NCBI GenBank assembly: GCA_910591455.2
Contig: OU342822.1
Coordinates: 14,686,154 to 14,750,153 of the forward strand
From: Pholis gunnellus
Lineage: Eukaryota; Chordata; Actinopteri; Perciformes; Pholidae
DNA length: 64,000 bases
Reading direction: 5' to 3'
In this document: positions 14,444 to 28,400 of the stretch, one piece after another
How positions within the stretch are numbered: position 1 is the first letter of the stretch
Layout of the letters: the number at the start of each line of letters is the position of its first letter
Notes under the pieces: model-generated
The model's input: the letters and a program-made list of their open reading frames with translations, nothing else
Told to the model about the DNA's origin: nothing
Databases searched by the model: none
Program-made: the position numbers and the translations under genes

Positions 14444-14474
<31 letters not shown>

Positions 14475-16443
14475 ACCACACACACTTCTCAATTAGAGAC
14501 CGAACCTAATGGCAGGATTAAGATTCAATTGATTTTTTTTACCAGGACAGGAAAAGTAACTCAGTTGTCTCTGTCTGTTCCCTTGGAAACCAATCAACCT
14601 AAATGGGATTACTGAATACATTTGTGACTTTTCCATTTGCTACATGCTTCATTCAGGCACGATAAGACAAGACAGAGGGACCAAACGTAGAAAGAAAGGC
14701 TGAACTTGGCATATCTCAAACTGACAGATTGGTTTTATTTTTGCCTTGTGGCACGACATACGAACATGACCGAAGAAAACGTGGTTGTTAGCACTTCCTA
14801 CATGAAGGAGCTGCCTCTGTCTCTCTCTATTATAAGTTTCCCATATATTAAGTGCTGTGGTTTTAAGCAGAATGTGCCGTTCCTCGTCACCATCTCCAGG
14901 GCATTTAGGCTCCCACAGCAAGCCACGGCACCGATCCTGCTGTCCTTCAGAAGACCTTGTTTCTGTTTTGAGCAAAGATCCCACTTCTCTTCATCCTCGG
15001 CTCCTCTTCCCTGTTGGCCTTTTATTTCACCTTCTGCAGAAATGAAAGAGTTCCCATGCAGGCTGAATGTCGAAATGTGCAGTACAACGACGAAATCATG
15101 TCTTTCTTCTTCCCCTTCCGTATTCCTTCACAGTCGCTCTACTGATTCTGAACCTGATACCATTTGGATGCGAAACTGAACGGCTCTCATTTGCTTGCTA
15201 ATTGCATGCTAAGGAGGTCATTGTCATTGTCGAAAGGCGCTCTCACAGACCGCAAGCTCAGCACTATGGCCGTATTTTCTGAAACACCAGATGGAGCAGA
15301 GCGGCAGGGGGAGTGAGGGGGCTGCCAGCCCGACCTCGAGTTGCAATGTGTAGCCTTCATTCTGGGCTACACATTGCAGCTTTCCTCCCCCGAGCTCCGT
15401 CACCTTTTTTTATAAATCCCCCACATTTCTGGGACAACTCATGCAGGCCGCCTAATTTTGCTCGGCAGCCACTGTAGCGTTTGAGTTTTTTTTGGGTGTT
15501 TTATCAGAAGTAAGATCATCTTAAATTCATGTCAGAGTGACAGGGTAGCTCTTTGGCAAGATGTTCTCTATTTGATGTTAATGTGTTTTTATATTTCATG
15601 TTCACAGGCCAGGGCCAGTGCTAAGAAGTTTCAAAAAGTAACGTTGACGGTCTCACCGAAGGGCATCATCATGACAGACACAGAGACTACAGACCTCATG
15701 GAAAATGTCTCCATATACAGGTAAATAAGAAAAAATACTGTGTTCAAATAGATTTCAAAGAGAAACCTGTAATAAGTGTGTGATTTGCCATGTTACAAGT
15801 GGCAGTGAGCTCATTTAGGACTATTACTTTCATGCAAATAATTGGAAACATCCAAAGCATTGAGAATCCGATGCACTGCATGCAGAAGTGTCACAGAAGA
15901 CGCCTGACTTTATAAGGATGGGCGTGCTGTATGGCATGATACATAATCACTTAACAATGGTTCATTAGATGGATGGTTCATAAACTAAAGTATTGCTATT
16001 CCATATTGAATTTTGGGCCAACGTCTAAGCATAACGATGCTGATAATCCCTCAAGTTGAGTCCTAAACCCAAAGAAGTGGCTTCATCTGATACATGAAGA
16101 AACTGATATCCTCTATCTAGGTCACTTTGCTCTCTGCCCATCGCTTGGACTCCTTTCGCAGGATTAAACCAAGCAGTTTTCTGCTCCCAGCCAGTTGTGA
16201 ATCACATGTTTGATCAATTCACTGGGAAACCAATAATGGGAGGGCAGGTGGGGGTCGCCTGGGGGACGTCTGATACTGTCTCTCTGGGTCAATGAAAGCT
16301 AACCTCTTTCAGTCTACCAAATCAGTGAACAGTGTGTGTGTGTGTGTGTGAGTTGCTGGCTGGCTTCCCCTCTCTGGATAGCATCCTGTATTATAGACAG
16401 GTCCTTGTGTCATTGAGGATTACAGTCTAAATATCATATGGCT

Positions 16444-16488
<45 letters not shown>

Positions 16489-19400
16489 ATACATGTGGTT
16501 CGTGTGTGTCGGTCTGCATCCGTTCCTGATCCACCTTATCAGCGGCAACAGACCAGAGGCCAGGGGAATCAGCCTCGTCTTTGATCTCTTCCTCTTCCCT
16601 CCTTATCTCCCCCCCCCCCCCCCCCTTTTCATTTTTTTTAATGTCTTTGAAAGAAATATTTCTTTTCTGCACATATTAACATAAACAGAGCTCTGAACGC
16701 AGGAATACCCCACCACTAATTGGCCACTTTGAAACTCGCGCTTGCCAGTCTTTGCCGATCCTCCCGAGTAATGATACAGGAGAGAAGGGCCACATGCAGA
16801 GCTCGGGTTGACTGAGCATTGATTTATCCCCTTCGTGAGACCCCACCCCCACCTCCTTACAGCCCCGTTCCCCCTCTTCCCCCTCCTTTCTTATGTCTTA
16901 TTTTAGTTGCACATAATCCACTTATTGGCCAAGACAGCAAGTCAAGGGTGAAAGAAAGTGTAGATGTAAGGGGCATGGATCAAATGTGTGTTTATTGTGC
17001 ATAACAAGTAAGGAAGAAAAGTGGTAAATACATCATGTCCGTAGATGGACATTTGAGTATACAGAGTGTGGATGTAAATGTGTGAGTTTTTAGAGTTAAT
17101 TGTGTATTCACACTTATTGGATTCACACTTTCCCTCCGGCGAAGCTTAGTGAGGAATAGAAAACAAGACGGCGAAGGCATCATGCCATCGCATTGGAAAT
17201 AAGATCCCCGCAGCCATGACCCACCCACCCATCCACCCACACGCATCCCCGCGCCCACACAAACACGCACTGACACAAACAATGAATATCATCCCGTATC
17301 AGTGGCCTTTTAAGTTTTTACAAACTGAATTCAGCAGCCTTGACAGTCACTCAGTTCCTGGCAGCCCATTCTACAGTGCAGCTAATTTCCAGTATCAGCC
17401 ACTCAGATTATATTATCATGAGTCTGATCTTCTAACACGATCCGGTCTGCTTTATAGTGCTGCTGCAGGTCTGGCTGCTGGCAGGGATTATGTCAAGGAC
17501 TAAGCCACACAGGAGGTTTGATGATATTCTACAGCAGTAAAGCTGTTTTGTTTTTTTGACAGTATGAAGTACCACAGTATTTCTTTCTTTACCAAATAGG
17601 GTTATCTAAATATATGATATGGCAATATTTTACAGAGGCCACTGGAGCTTTTTTCCGACAACAATCAATAAAGTTTCAAATTAAGTTCAGCTGTAACAAG
17701 TAAAACACTTGTTGCTCCACTTATTTTTTGTACAAATTTAACAAGCATGATATAAGTTAATATCTGAGCTTTAGAGCTTTAGTGTGTTTTTTTTTATATA
17801 ACGTTGGAGAGAGCCAGGCTAGCTGATCCCCCTGCTTCCATTCTTTATTCTAAGCTAACCTTCTCCTGGAACTAGCTCCATAGTTGATGAGTTTTTTCTC
17901 ATCTAACTCTTGTTTGAGGGAATAAGTTTAGCTCCCATATTGCCAAATTATTCTTTTAAGTCAGAACACTTTGGATCATAAATACAGAAGAAATCTCTTA
18001 TTTCTGAATACAAGCAATTTATGTGAAACTATTATTTATCGTTACTGAAAACTGAAACAATCGTGTTATCTCATTTGTCTGTGGTATTTCTTTTTATTAC
18101 TAAATAAAACAACAACAACAAACAGACGGTATAACTTACATCTCCCAATGAGCAGACCGCTGTGAGGTGTTCAGCCTCCATCTGCACTGGTGTTACTGAT
18201 TCATATTCTGACAGGAGCTCACAGAGATCGACCAGCATATCAATCAGCGAAACCGTACAGGTCAGAAGCGAAGAGCTGAAGCCATAACTAACACACGCTG
18301 TTCTGACATACCATCAGATTCGTGAGATATGTGTCTGTCGGATCCCCTGAACAATGTTCTCATCTTTTCTCTACCATCCATGAATGCATTTTTGCCATTT
18401 TCTTTTTGTTACATATTTTCCACATTTTGCAAAAAGTGTTAATGCCCGCTTCCCTACAGCAAAAGCAAAATGCTGCGTTTCATTAATGCACTAATGTCCG
18501 GTTAAAAAGTTGAACAAAAGTAGCCCGTTGTTGTGTTAAATGGCATACCTGCTTTATTCAGTGTATGTAGAGAATCCGCGGCTTTGATGTTTGAAGTTCC
18601 ATTCACGCTTTGTACTGTAATTATAAAAATATTTCCATTGATATTCCCTCTCTGCCTCACAAACACCGGTGCTCTACACAGTGAGGAGATCAAAGGCTTG
18701 CGGTCCACAGAGCCCCTTTGGAGATATGACGCAGACTGACAGCTCAGCTTCTGTTGTTCAAGCTTATAGTGAAAATTCTGTGATGCTGTCAATTATTTCC
18801 TTCCTGTTGTTGTTTCAAGCTGAAGGCTTATGTGGCACATTGGTGGCGGTAATTAAAAGTTGTCGTTTTTTTTTGTTTTATAATGAGTAAAATGTGTGTG
18901 CGCAAGGATTTTTAAGAGACCTTTTGTTTCATCACACTGCATAGAAGTGACTGTAAATGAAACAAGCTTGCGTGTCTTAAATGTGTATTCACTCCAATGA
19001 GATTTCTATGTTTTCAGCTTTATTTCCACGTGCAAATACCACGAACATTTCTCTTTGTTTGCCATACCCCGCATGATGAATTCATAGTTCACCATCGTTG
19101 CGTCATTTTTTTTTCAATGCTGAACATCTTAACAATATGTTGTGGACAACAAACAGCATTTCTTGTTGCAGTGCATTTGTAAAACTCTGCCTCAGAACTG
19201 GCTACCTACCGCAGTGTACGATAAGAGAGAGGAGTGATGAGTTCCAGGCATTGGCTGTGTTTGCAGTCTTTGTATCTTCAGGCTTCCATCCTCATCTGAC
19301 TGTCCATGATGATACAAAGAACCTTTATTTCAACTTTGTGAAGCATGCACAGGGTGGCCTTTTAAAGTTGAACTTTGATTATATTATCTTTTTATGACTA

Positions 19401-22400
19401 TATCCATCGCAGGCCTTTCCCCCCCCCCCACAATATTTTCTTCTGTTTTATATTGTCTGTAACACCGCTTTACCACTACCACACTTCCTGATTTCATAGC
19501 AATAGGTTTTGATAAAGCTGCTGCTGTAGTGCTGCTGACAAAGCATCAGAATGCACCATTGTGCACTATATAATGCATTACTTTGTGATGAATAATGTAC
19601 TCTTGTTATTAATATTATTGAACAACAAATTGAAATTCAGAGAGTGCACATACGGCGAGATGCAAATCTGTGGAGGCTCAAACGATAAAAGCCTGCAGAA
19701 ATGAGTGAAATCAGGATGCGGCAAATATCCTAGGCATAAAGTAGATAATGTTTCAATAAGATGATAATTAGAGTTTTACTGTATATTGAGCAGTTTGGGA
19801 AACCAAACTTAAATAGGTCAACCCTTTCAACTTCACCCCCCCCCCTTCATTTTTCTGCAGTTAAGGCCCAAATATAGGTTCGAGGACGGAGGAGATGGGG
19901 AAATACTGAGCTGGGTGTCGTGGGCATTGCAATGTGGGTCATGCATCAGTGGAGCAAGAAAGCAAACAATTTGAGAGGGAGATCCGAGCGCTGGTGATTT
20001 CATGCTTGTTGTTTGACCGAATAAATTAACTTTATTTTTAGTGCTCCTCTTGACGCGGTGCAGCAAATGAGCGGCTGATAGCTGCCGATCCCTTTCTTGT
20101 TTACAAGTGACTGTGATGACGGCGGATTGTCTAGAAATCGACTCCATACCCCGATGATGATGACATGCATTGAGTGACCCCGAGTGTCTAAAATTATTCC
20201 TGCATTACGCGAGTGAAAGCATCCAATCTGGTTCTTGTGCAGTTTATGATGTAGGTTCTGTATTTCACGATGGCGACAAAGGTCAAGTCCCTCACTCACT
20301 GTGGCTCATTCACACGTCTATCCAAAGCAACAAACATGACGCACTCTGCTGGTTTAGCTAACAACCCCCAGATAGACACAGGGAGTGACTCTAGATCGAT
20401 ACGGCTTCTAATAGCCTGCATAAAATCCGACAAAGACAAATCCATCGGTTTTGTGTCTGTCGCTTCAGTAAACCTTTACGAGCTGTTGTTGGGGAGCCAA
20501 ATGGCTTGGTGGGTTTTTATCTAGATTGGTTTTAGATTACCATTAAAAATAACTGTCTGTCACTGGATTTGCAGGCAATTGGATTTCTTGAAAAGCAGAT
20601 GTTAGATCCAGAAGAGATTCGGTGTGACTGTTGGGAATGAGGTCTCAAGCACAATATAGAGCAGAGATAGTTTTGTAATTCAAGACTTTACTGACAGTAG
20701 AAATTCAGATATTTAGAAGAGGTTGTTATTTCAGAAATTAATATTTTCAAATTAACTAATTTTAATCCGATTTTCTGCAGTTTCACGTGCCTTTCTATAT
20801 TGGTTGATGTTCTCAAGAGACAAATAAGACCAAACTGTGAGGCATAGCATATGCAAGTTACCTGAATACAGTGAATTCAACAAACACTCACACTATTTAA
20901 GGCGACTTGCAGGCGTAAAGCTCCAAACACGTGCACAGGTTTGTCACTGCAGCTTTATTAGCACAACGCTTAACTATAAAATAATTCAGGGTCAATTAAC
21001 CATCTGTGCCTTTGAATCCACAAAGCAATATTGTATCAGCTTTTAGGTAGATTTTCTTGCATAGAACACTTAATGTGTTCCACAATTGATGTAAACATAT
21101 GAAGTATTGAAGAGCTCACTCACATCTCTCACGGATGTCACTGCTGCTCATTTGTCTCCTGCTCTACCATTCACAGCTGTGGGACTTAATCAGCATAATA
21201 TTCTGAAACCAGCGCTCTCATCCTGCTATGATTGGTTTGCTTATGAATATGGAAAAGGTTGAGAGAAAAAGCAAAGTTGTGGCCTAAATCGACATGTATG
21301 TATGTATGTATGACCTGCAGCTGAGCCTGATCCCCTTTCACACAGACATGTGAGTGTGTAAGGTCAAAAGGTTAAGACCTGCCAATACACGTTATTCACT
21401 TATTCATCTCATCAATTGGTTCCTATCTGGTGCAATTGCTAATGTATCATCATAAATGCACTCATGTCAGGAGAATCGATGTTATTAAATAGGAACAATG
21501 ATTTTCTTTTTTTTTTAAATGTTCTGTCTCTTCTCCTGCAGAATCTCGTACTGCACAGCAGATAAAACTCAGGATAAGGTCTTCGCATATGTCTCTCAGA
21601 GTCAGTTCAATGAGACCCTGGAGTGCCATGCATTTCTCTGCCAAAAGAAGAAGATCGTAAGTGTGCACCACTTGTGATTTTGTTGCGTATGCCTGTGTTT
21701 GTCTGGATTTAGCTTGATGTACAGGAAGGAATACATGCTCTTGGACTGTAGCAGGTCTTGAGGTCAGTTTGTTTGAGGACTGAGTCTATATGTAATTCAC
21801 CTGGTAGATGGTGTATGGCTCCATCTTGTGGCAGGACACAACATTTGTCTAATTCTTTTAATTTTTATTATCACAGTGGGATGGTTAAATATTCGGACTA
21901 AAGATGTCAAAGCAAAGCATTTTCTTGAGCACCAAATTGAATCACAGCTATTCCATATGTGTTATTCTTCCCCTGTTCTTTTGTCTTCAGGCTCAGGCTG
22001 TGACATTAACGGTGGCCCAGGCCTTTAAAGTAGCCCTCGATCTGTGGGAGGTTGCTCAGGAAGGTAAGTTCACTGAACAGGAAGAAGGCCACACTGAGAC
22101 AGTTCAATGAAAGATTAAAAAAACAAACAACTTATGAGTAAGGAAAGGCTCTACTCCATCCAGTCTGTGACTAATCTAACTAAGAATCATTTTGGTTATA
22201 AAGCCAAGTTGTGAGAGCAGTTATTGAATATGTTTAACAATCAAAAGAACTGAGGGCCACCTAAAACCCAGAAATGAGTCAGCCTTCTGGTTCCCTCAGC
22301 TCTGGTTAGATGCCTGATGAGACATGTGGTTAACACAAGAGATTTAAAGTTTTGTTCTACATTATAAAATACGTCAGTAAATACCCCTCTTTTGAATTGT

Positions 22401-25400
22401 GAAGCTTTTACATGTTTAAAAAAAATATGGTTGCTAAGAAGTGGCTCAATGAGACTACAAAACGTCATCACGCCGACTAGTCCGCCTTCACAGCCTCGTT
22501 GTGTAAACTCACGCTCATGTCGTAGTTTTTTAGGCTACCGAAGCTTTTTGCCCTTTTGTATTCATGCTTCAAAAAAGTGGCGTTCATTTGTGATCATAAG
22601 ATTATTATCAGCTTTGAGTATCATCAATTTGTGTGCGCAATCCTGTTGTCTTTTTATCGATGGAACCATCTATTAACTTCTGGGTTCGTTGACGAAAATA
22701 CGTCATTGCTGCTGCACTCTTCTGACCCCCACAATCCCCACTGAGCTATTTGAATGTCACGCTACTGCACTTCTTGCATGTCAAATTATAGTTTTCTTAA
22801 GGTTTAGTTTTGAAAAACGTTTTTTTTTTTCTTCTGTCTTCAGACAAAAACAAAAAAGCCAGGACCTGCTGTTCTTGTGCAGCAAGCAAAGGGCAGACAC
22901 AGACAACAGACACTCAGTGTGTTCCTGCAGGTAAGTACACATTGAGCTTAACAGCAGTTATTTATGTATTTATTTGTAAAAGGCTGAACAGTTGAACTGG
23001 GCACAGCAGAATGTCTTGCTTATAATTATTACAAGACGAGATGAATCGCTATTTTCAGCCAAAAGTTAACTTTGACCTTTTTTTTTTAATCATTCTTCAG
23101 GTGATTTGAGGGGAACTTTTTTGTGAAATACACTTACTTACTACTCACTACCACTCGGTGGGGCAAGAAGCAAAACAAGTTAAATCAGATAAATTTACCA
23201 GGATCCTTTAGCGTTTCCTTTAGCGCCCGCCTCACAGCCCTCGGTCCGGCCTCGTTCTCGGGCACATTCAAATCAGTGGAGGAAGGAAAAGAACTCTGGA
23301 TTCATCTATTAGTGCATTTTACAACTTTTAGGACTAAATTATTAAAATAAGAGCTATTCAAATGTTTGTACAGGGAAGTTGATCTACCAAAGAATTAAGA
23401 ATTATGTGCTGAGTTAAAGATGTCTCTCTCCCAATGTAAGTCTTTTTGGGCCCCATGGCATCACATGACTGACCTGGAATTTGTAATGCCACCGTTTGGC
23501 TACAATGTAAAATTTGCCTTCAGCCCAGCGCTCTTGTCTGGGGGCTTGTCTGGCACATAATCCTCCGGTTAACACAATGCGTGGTCTTTAGTTTGGTCAA
23601 GAGAGTTTCCTCAAGCTGTTTTGTCAAATTACGCCAGACACTGTATTTGCCAGATGTGTAAACACATTAGATGAAAGCTTCACTCACAGGAAACATTTGA
23701 CTCTGACCAGATTGCTAGCGCTAACAGCTCATTATCCTGGGTTGATGTGCTTCTTGTAGTGATGGATATTTTCCATCCATTAAGTTTAAGGCACAATAAC
23801 AACTTCACAAGTTTATCTCTTCATAAGCTGTCAGTCATTCTGCTTTGTTTTTGTATTCTACCCCCCATGCTCTTGCACATCGCACTGTTTTTCTAATACA
23901 CTTTAGCTTTGATTGTTGTTCATTTAGTTATGAATATTTAATATTATAGAAATATATAATTCATATCCGACACACTTCTTGATAGGTTTTTGACTGCTGC
24001 AGGGGTTAAAGTTACACTTGCAACTGGCCTGGAATAATTCAGGTGGAAGATGACTCTATAAGCCTGCTGAGAGACACAGCTGCCTGTCACTGACAAGATT
24101 ACAATGACCCGAGTAGTTTAGCAAATATTACAACTGTAATATATTGCAGTCACTAAAGCGAGACGGTAAGTAGATGCAGATTTAGAGTGAGTGAAGAACA
24201 AATTCCTCCAGATGTGAGGCTTTCCATAATCCTCACAAACCGTTTCCAGTGAACACAATTAAGTAAATGCTTCTGTAGACACTGGCATAATGACTTTGAA
24301 ATGATCTTTCTAGTGCAGTTTGGTACACAACAATGAGCTTTGTAATTGTGTCGTGAGCCCTCTCACACACACACACACACACACATTTAACCTCTTACTC
24401 TCAAACTCTATACTGCATGCAAAACAACAGCTTTGTTTTTTCGCCCCAAACTGCATGGGATTAGCATAAAGTGGGCATTTCTGTGAAGGAGAGACTCGTG
24501 GGTCCCCAAACAATCCATTTTCATTCACCACTTCATTCATCCCTTAGGGTCAAGGCGACATTTTCAAAAATTGACACGCCAGTTTTACCCTTGCCAAGAT
24601 TTAGCACAGCTTTGGAATGTTATTTAGCAAACCGCTAACGGTTGGTAGCAATCAATTCCTTCGGGTTTTTCAGTTCCATATACAGACAAGCATCTTCTAG
24701 CTACATATTAAACTGAGCCGGAAGACGGTATGCTCACAGTTTAACTGCCGTCAATCACTCCTCACTTAGGACAAATCGCCTAATTTTACGCCACTCATTT
24801 AGTCATTTGGGGGACTGGAGATTTTTAAGTACTATCCAATAGCCGTGACATTTATAGGTCAAAATGTTTCCCACTGCTCAGAGGGTCACAGGGTCTGCTA
24901 AATGAGACATAATCATCCATTCAGTTTGTTATTAGATAAGGGCTGGCTTTCCCAGCTGCTTTCAATTAAAAGTGGCTCTACTTCCAGCAGTAGTGGCCCG
25001 AGGACTTTTGGAGTAACTCGGCACAGAGAGAGTCGTCTGAAAGTTTTAGAGGTTAATTAGATTCTGCCTGTTGCAGAGAGAGAGCTGTGAATGCCACAGG
25101 CAGGAGTAGATGTTTCACTTCGATGCTGCAGACTGGGAGATTTAAAGAGACGTAAAATACTGACAACACCCTCCTATCTTCTCTGTCGTGTGTCTGTATG
25201 TGTCCCGTCCTTTTCCGTTTTTTCTGTCCCCCTCTGTCTCACCTCCTGTGTCCCTGTCAACCTCTCGTCCACACCTGCCACCTCCCTCAGATCCAGAAGC
25301 ACGCAAGCCTGTTGGGTTGGAGGAGAAGCTCCGGAGGCCCTTCTTCTCCGCTTTACTCAGCTCGCCTCGCAGTAACCCCACTCGAAGGCGACCAATCAAA

Positions 25401-28400
25401 CACGACTCTTGGGTAGGTCACACCATCTGCCTCCAAACTGCCGATTGAGCCAAAAATAATGGTTAAAGTGGTTTTATGCTAAGGTGACAGATAGGGATGC
25501 ACCTATCCAACTTCTTCTCTCCTGATACCTGAAACTCAGGTAGTGTCTTTTTCCCAAAGTTTAAATATGTACACCTCACTCCATAGTATAAGGATCCTTG
25601 TTATGCACGCTAACATGAGGCCATCAATGTTTTCACATAAGCTACATTTTGTCAATTTTTGTGTCATTACCCGTCCGGTGTATCGGATAGCTGTGTATAG
25701 TATTTTTTTATGTTTTGTAAATCACACCGTCATTTCCTTTCTCCTTGGATTAAAACTGTCGACTGTTTAAAACCTGCTGGTCTGTAAATAAATCAATACT
25801 AGACTATCTAAAACTGTTTATCACGTTAGATATTTAAAATAGTCCTTGTGTTGGCTTGTAGTATGAATTCCAAAGTAAAGGGTTATGGGGAGCAGTGTGT
25901 CCATTGGACAAATAAACCTCTACATAACACGGTTATCGGGCATTTTCCTTGCCTTCTGAATTCAATTTTGAATATAAAATCTAAGTAATGCTCTACAATT
26001 ATAAATTATTTCTGGCACTGGTGTCTGTATAATTGTAGTTTATGCTGCAGAGGCTCACCATCAGTCACCATCCTGGTGTTCACTTACATACTTGTAACAC
26101 TAGGTGGCACTATATGCATTAGAATATCTCACCTACAGGCTGATCTTCTAAATCCATCTGTGTTCATTGTTGCATATTTTCCCTTTATGGGATTTTTCTC
26201 TCATCGGTTGAACTTATTCTTTAATTGAGTCAGATTTCGTCTTTACTCCTCTCCTACTGTTGTTTATAATCCTCCATGTTTGCTTTACATCAGGTTCATT
26301 TGTTTATTATTTTCAGTGTAAATTTTACGGAATATATATTTCATGATATTTATTAGTATCTCATACATTAAAACAATGCAAGGTGATATACATTGGCTGG
26401 AAACAGCAATGTCTTTCCATGTGTAAAAAAACAACAACAACCAATTGTTTCCTCTGTGTTTTTTTCTTTTTTGCTGGTAGATAGTTGCTTTCCAATCGTT
26501 GTGCAGAGAATGTCACATGGATAAAATACATTAAGACAAACAGCTGACTCAGTGAAGAGCCACAGGAGCAGCAGGATTGTTATTTAAAGTAATGTACGTG
26601 TGTATTGATTTATATTATTCATGTCCCAACAGGACGTGGAGGATGGCCTCGATGATGCGTTCTCAAGGTAACCTTATACGACTCCTGCTGAACACTGGGG
26701 ATTCCTTCTTTTATTTAGGGAAGGAGATGGGATTGTTTAAAATATTTAAATGTTTCCCCCTTGAAAAACAAATGTATGAAACCAATTTGATGTTGATTCC
26801 AGTTCTAAACAGAAATGCAGTAGATCCCCATTTGAATGCTGTCAAGCTATTTTGACAGTTGCACTGAGAGTGATGGCCAGCTGTCAGTCATCCTTCTGAC
26901 TCTTTTTAGATAAGAAAAACTTGATTTGACAGATTGACTGACACAAATATTTATTGAAATTCACAGACACAGACAGGCATATGCAATAGTCTCCTTTTCT
27001 TCTGTAACTTAAAAGATGACCTTACACCCATAGCAATGAGCTGATGTAGAAAGGATGCACATAATATTTGTGTGGTAACTTCACTTGGTGTTCGGCATTG
27101 TAGTCTCAGCGCAAGATGTCGTTCAGGCACACATTAACGCCAGCCGGCGATATAAAACTATATTAAAACATTGGAATAGGAGGCGAATAATGACCTCATC
27201 GGCTTCCCGTGTGCCGATTGATCGCGGAATGTGCTAAGGTGGCGAAGACGTTACCAGCGGAAGCACTGAAGCACATATTCATTTTGAAAGTGCCGTGACA
27301 GATTGTGTAATTTCATCACTCTGTCGGTCAGTCAGTGACGGACTTTCACATTTATAGGGCTGGTTCCTGCTTTGCTGCAGTCCAGGCGAAAAACAGACGG
27401 TTGTTTTCTTCCTCTCTGACAGTTTTGGCAGCGCCTTTCCCTGTTCACTATGCTGATTACGATACAGTGCCACTACATCGGCCCAATGCCGCTGCCTTCA
27501 CAAAAGACGTAAATCCACCAAGTGCGACGCTTATTGGAAAATAGTGTTTTCAATGAAGACATCAGGCAGAGTTTTGTGGAGAGCTGGAGGCGGGACGAAA
27601 TGTGACGGAGGCCGCTGCATCCTAATTCTCTATCCAGGAAAAAACCCCGTGTTACCATCAGAAAAATCAAAACTTAACATAGATAATGACTTTAGTTGCT
27701 GTTGGTAACTACCGTCTGCAGAAAGACTAAAATGTGAAATGGGAGTCACACAGGTATAACTTGATTTGCGTAGTAAAAATCCTGCTTCTGAGACATAAAA
27801 AGACACAAAACATGATATATATTAACACGTACAACATCACGCACTCGCTCCCTCTGACATACTGTTTGATAATGTGCCTCCATGCACAACAAACTGTTCG
27901 GCCAAACAGGCCAGTGAGTGTCGGGAGCCCTCTGCATGGCTTTTCATTTCCTCCTATTACCAGCCAAAATGTGTGTGTATGTGTCCTGCAGTGCTGTTTT
28001 GTTCATCCATAAAGAGAGAAGAGCAGCTTGGTGGTGCTTTCACACAATAAAGAGACCACAACTCATTAAGTCGTGTTGCCTGTGGCCAATATGTGTTTGT
28101 TGTGTTGGCTCCAAGCAAATGGGGTAAATGAGAAGCAGAGATTATTTACAGAAGTGTGGCCGGGTGCGAAGGGAAGTCATTCCCGAGGCTGTCCTGAGCA
28201 GGGACGAGGAAATGCTGACCTCAAGTGTGGATTCCGAATGGAGGGAAGGTGCGACACTTCGATTTAGATTTGACATCCCACAGGAAATCCTGAAGGATTG
28301 TGGGAATGTTAGAGCTGACCTCCCCTGTAGAGGTCAGCAAGGATGTCAGGCTCTGCTGTGGCGGAGCACGAATGGTGGATAAGATCTGCCCTGATCTGTG

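Larger units (their letters stand above)
13432..21541 (+). other. ldlrap1: ldlrap1 introns 2 and 3
   Basis: Introns 13432-15607 and 15721-21541 flank exon 3. They contain a 28-base poly-C run, two GT repeats, a perfect 14-bp inverted repeat (15342-15378) and a teleost repeat fragment near 17.75-17.90 kb. No additional coding exon was recognised. Confidence 0.8.

Noticed and set aside
14706..15179. Open frame of about 157 codons on +
   Set aside because: Composition is Ser/Pro/Phe-rich like translated pyrimidine-rich intron. It lies within ldlrap1 intron 2 with no similarity to anything known to me.
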